A DNA stretch of 64,000 nt from positions 84,494,963 through 84,558,962 of the forward strand of contig NC_090982.1 of NCBI RefSeq assembly GCF_040807025.1, in the 5' to 3' direction. How positions within the stretch are numbered: position 1 is the first letter of the stretch; each line of letters begins with the position of its first letter. Origin of the DNA: Struthio camelus. Its lineage: Eukaryota; Chordata; Aves; Struthioniformes; Struthionidae. Shown piece by piece: positions 61,001 to 64,000 of this stretch. The translations under genes and the position numbers were made by a program. The notes under the pieces are model-generated. The model was not told the origin of the DNA and did not search any database. It worked only from the letters and a program-made list of their open reading frames with translations.

Positions 61001-62189
61001 GGCACGGGCAGAGGTGCGGGTTGCAACCCAGGGCAGCTTCCCAAAACCGAGGGATCAGGAGCACAACGGAAAAGCAACTCTATTGCCCCTACCCACCACC
61101 AAAACAGAGCTCTCCCTTCTCCTCGACCCTTCCATAACATGCAGCGCTAGACATTTTCTTCCTGCTCTCCAGTGGAGTCTCCCCCTCCAAAAAAGGGGGC
61201 TTTCTGTGAAAAGGGAGCACCTCTTTCCTGGCCACATCTCCCAGGCATCTGCGCAGGGAAAGTCCAAAGCTACCACGGGTCTACCCGTGGTCATGTAGCC
61301 ACTCTGTGCCCACAACCAGGAGCAGAAACCCACTGTCCCCAAAACGCTGGACACACTCCCGCTTCCCTCGGCCAAGCTGTCCAATTTCAGCCCTGAGCAG
61401 GAGAGAAAATGAGTCCTGGAAGAGCAGTGAGCATTTGCCTTCCGGGCCTTTTTTCTTCAGTTTAAGCTGTTATTCGAGGCATCTCCGCAGTTGGCCCAGC
61501 ACGGCTGGCCGGGTGCCTGACTGCCCAGTTGACGCTTTTCTCTTGGGAGCTCCTAGATAAGGAAGTGTTGAAAAAGCACATGTGGGTCTGGATGGGCAGC
61601 GGATGTGCTGGCACAACATGATGATCCCATCTTGGCCCCTGTGGCCTTCCCTAACGTTGAGTACGTGCCTTTGCTCTCCTACCTTCGTTTCTCCGTCTGT
61701 GCAACACAGCGATACCCATCCTGCAGGCGGGTGGAAGAGGGAGCTGCCACCGCGTGTAAAATTCTGTGCAACAGTGCACATGTGGATCAGTCTGCTCCTT
61801 AGTAGGTAAAGTTCCTGCAAAAAATGTAAATGTAGATAGGGAAAAGTGAATCGGTGGTTTTCACTCTCTTTTCCGTGGTCCCTATTAAGGAAATGTGCTA
61901 CAGGAGATATCTGGAGAACTGCAAAACCGTGGTCAAACGTCTCTGCTTTCTTTAGGAAACCGTCATATCTAGAAACAAAGAAAATAGCCGATGGTTGAGA
62001 TTTTTGACAAAAAATAACAAACTCAACTCTTTTCCAGTGTCATGGACATACCTATATATCTTTTTTTCTTTTTAAAGAACGGTTTTAATGTTCTTCTGCT
62101 TTAATCCAGGGTCAGGCATTCTCCCAAGGTCACGTAATACAGTAGCAAGAACAGTGACTCAGATCCTATCTTTTCTATGAGATCTGCTT

Positions 62190-62640
62190 GAAAATAATGA
62201 TCTGGGGGAAAACGAGGTTGCCGACACTAACATTATGACCTTGTTATCTAGATGGGTACTTCAGTGCTCTGATGAATAGTTTTGCTTTCCCCATATGTTT
62301 CACAGAGCTTAACTTTTTGAGTCTGACACCTACTTTTGGCAGTGCCAACCGAGACGGTGCCACCGAGTTTTGTTGCCGCTTTAGAATAGCAGTGGATTTG
62401 TCAAGGTAAATCAGATCTGTAGTCACCGAAAGGGAATTAATGTGAAATGCCTCGATGTTAGTTTTACAGTCACTTTAATAGGCGTAACTACGCTGTTAAA
62501 CCGTTCTGCCCTTATTTCACTCTTATTTGTACTCAAGTGGAATAAACACTCTGCTTTTAGGAGGATGAATTTTACAGAGGAAAAAAAGCTATTATAAACC
62601 TCCAAGAGCCTTGGCAATAATGGCGCAACATCTTAAAGGC
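62190..62640. promoter_or_regulatory. Candidate conserved noncoding block
   Basis: This is balanced, non-repetitive sequence with ATTA/TAAT and GATA-type cores (gttatctaga, gggaattaatgtgaaatg) and no protein-like frame. It is marked only because its texture differs from the GC-rich intron around it. Conservation is untested. Confidence 0.2.
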
Positions 62641-63169
62641 TGAAACCCAGACACCGTTTGCTGCGGTAGGGCTTTATGGTTCTGCTTCATCCCCTTCCCC
62701 TCCTCCTCCTCATCCTCCACTTCTTTCCCCTCACCCCGACCACAATGTTAAAACGTCTCTGATCTGATGCTACCAGGCCCGGGATGGGCTTATCCGAGCC
62801 CAGAGACCAGGGATCCCGCAACGACGAGGATCTTGTATCTTCTTTAAATGCTCCGGTCCCTCTTTGTGGCAAGCAGGAGTCTGACATCGGGGGGCAAAAC
62901 CTTTAATCTTGGCTATAAAGTGAGAGGCTGAAATATGTTGCAGGGGGTGAGGGCTGGAAACTGAGGTAGAACAGCAGTGCTGAAATCTGTTTTTTTTTTT
63001 TTCTTCCGTCTCTCTTTCTTTAAACGGAGGTTCGTACAGATTTGTCACAGGTCAGGAAAACTTAAGCTGTGATTTGTAGAAGATGAATGGACCTTTAAAA
63101 TCAATTTTGTGGTCCCCCGTGTCTGCGGGGTGCCAATCACTGTGTGCTGGCGTTGACCGCGCTGCCCGG

Positions 63170-63420
63170 TTCCTCTTGCAGGATCATTAAGATGCTAGAG
63201 CCAGTGTCATTATGTGGAGGCTGAATCGAGCCGCCCGATAATGGAATTGAGCTACCTGACCTTAATGTGTGACTGATATTTAATTTGAAGTCTCTCTGAA
63301 TGCTGGCAGGCTGCAATAGAAACAATATCAGCCTCGCAACGCACAGCCTCAGTCCCAAGAAGACATCAAAATAAATTAAATTTAATAATTAGCAGAAATC
63401 CTCGGGGCTTCGAGGTCACA
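63170..63420. promoter_or_regulatory. Candidate conserved noncoding block
   Basis: Non-repetitive sequence rich in homeodomain-like cores (cccgataatggaattgagct, cttaatgtgtgactgatatt, aaattaaatttaataattag) looks enhancer-like within RNF165 intron 1. This is pattern-based inference only. Confidence 0.25.
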
Positions 63421-64000
63421 ATTGGAACTAAACAAGGTGGATTTTTTTCTTCTTCGAAACCTCGCCGATTCCTGGCAGGATCTTGTGTGCCATGGGGAGG
63501 AGCGCGGCACAGTCTGTTCACCTTGGACTGCGGGAAAATTCTGTGGTGGTCCCATGGGTGCATGTCCCCGTGCTGTAGCCATTACCGTTGCCCTCTCAGT
63601 TGCCTTCGGTTCACTAGGACAATGTGCCTCGAGACCCAGACCCAGGGGGGCTCTCCGGGTGCAGATATACCCAGCGTCAGGGGTGAGAGAAGGAAAAGCA
63701 GGAGAGGGCACCCCAGGGCTGGGGCACTTCATCAGGGGTGAAGCCATAGGTTTTCATCCCAACCTCAGCCAGATCCTGCCCCACGATTGCTGAAGACAGG
63801 TAGTAGGAGGAGGTGTCACAGCTGGGACCCCAAACTGGCCTTTCGCCGTGCAGGTTCCCTCCCTGCTGGATTCGGGAGCTGGTCCTCCCCTCTCTAATTA
63901 CGGTCTCCTAAATGCCTCCTGAAGATCCAGAGCTGTCGCTTCGTAGAAGGTGCTTTGACATCATTTGGGAAGGAGAGGTCTCCAGGCTCTGAGATGCAAG

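Larger units (their letters stand above)
46912..64000 (+). other. RNF165: RNF165 intron 1 (5' part, at least 17 kb)
   Basis: The intron opens with GTACCG and no acceptor leading into recognisable RNF165 exon 2 (which would encode APFQRSQHPHATSC-like sequence) was found to 64000. The first 6 kb is GC-rich with many long G or C homopolymers, TTTA repeats and a second CpG-rich region. From about 53 kb the sequence is balanced, with candidate conserved blocks and two CR1 3' ends. 57-62 kb holds no feature I recognise beyond a (GCTAA)n stretch. Open frames throughout lack protein-like motifs. Confidence 0.8.

Noticed and set aside
1..64000. CRISPR arrays, bacterial operons, phage or tRNA/rRNA genes
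   Set aside because: The window is vertebrate. The only regular tandem array is the TG/CA minisatellite, which lacks unique spacers, and no cloverleaf or rRNA sequence was recognised.

Overview
The window is vertebrate nuclear DNA with large introns, canonical GT-AG splice sites, a CpG-island promoter and scattered old repeats. CR1 LINE pieces, a MIR-like SINE and several relics of the 'ggcctgatcc...cattgacttcaatggg' palindromic MITE type point to a sauropsid. A short CR1 3' end of avian type, long G/C homopolymers and a compact ~10 kb intergenic gap make a bird the best guess; a turtle or crocodilian is less likely. The species cannot be told from the sequence.

Two protein-coding genes lie head-to-tail on the + strand. 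The first is ARK2N (C18orf25, Arkadia-like 1). Its four coding exons are at 5662-6385, 24946-25128, 30123-30249 and 34033-34222, preceded by a 5' UTR segment from 5569 and followed by a ~2.8 kb 3' UTR ending near 37.05 kb. The predicted protein is 407 residues. The second is RNF165 (ARK2C). Only its first coding exon (46851-46911) is present; its first intron runs off the right edge. Together the two genes correspond to the N-terminal and C-terminal (RING) halves of RNF111/Arkadia. As remembered, both are Z-linked in chicken.

Layout: 1-5568 is the end of an upstream ARK2N intron with a decayed CR1 LINE (about 3330-4030). 5.6-34.2 kb is the ARK2N coding part, whose 18.6 kb first coding intron carries an unrecognised, exon-like 153-residue reading frame (12840-13300). 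34.2-37.05 kb is the ARK2N 3' UTR, partly made of MITE relics. 37.05-44.7 kb is intergenic with no recognised gene. 44.98-46.56 kb is a large TG/CA-rich minisatellite ending at the RNF165 CpG-island promoter. 46.9-64 kb is RNF165 intron 1, GC-rich with long G/C runs up to 52.7 kb, then more ordinary sequence with candidate conserved noncoding blocks and two CR1 ends.

The points most worth checking are the possible alternative terminal exon of ARK2N, the splice-phase compatibility of ARK2N donors with RNF165 exon 2 (a possible read-through restoring an Arkadia-like protein), and the minisatellite whose units change from TpG/CpA to CpG as they approach the promoter.
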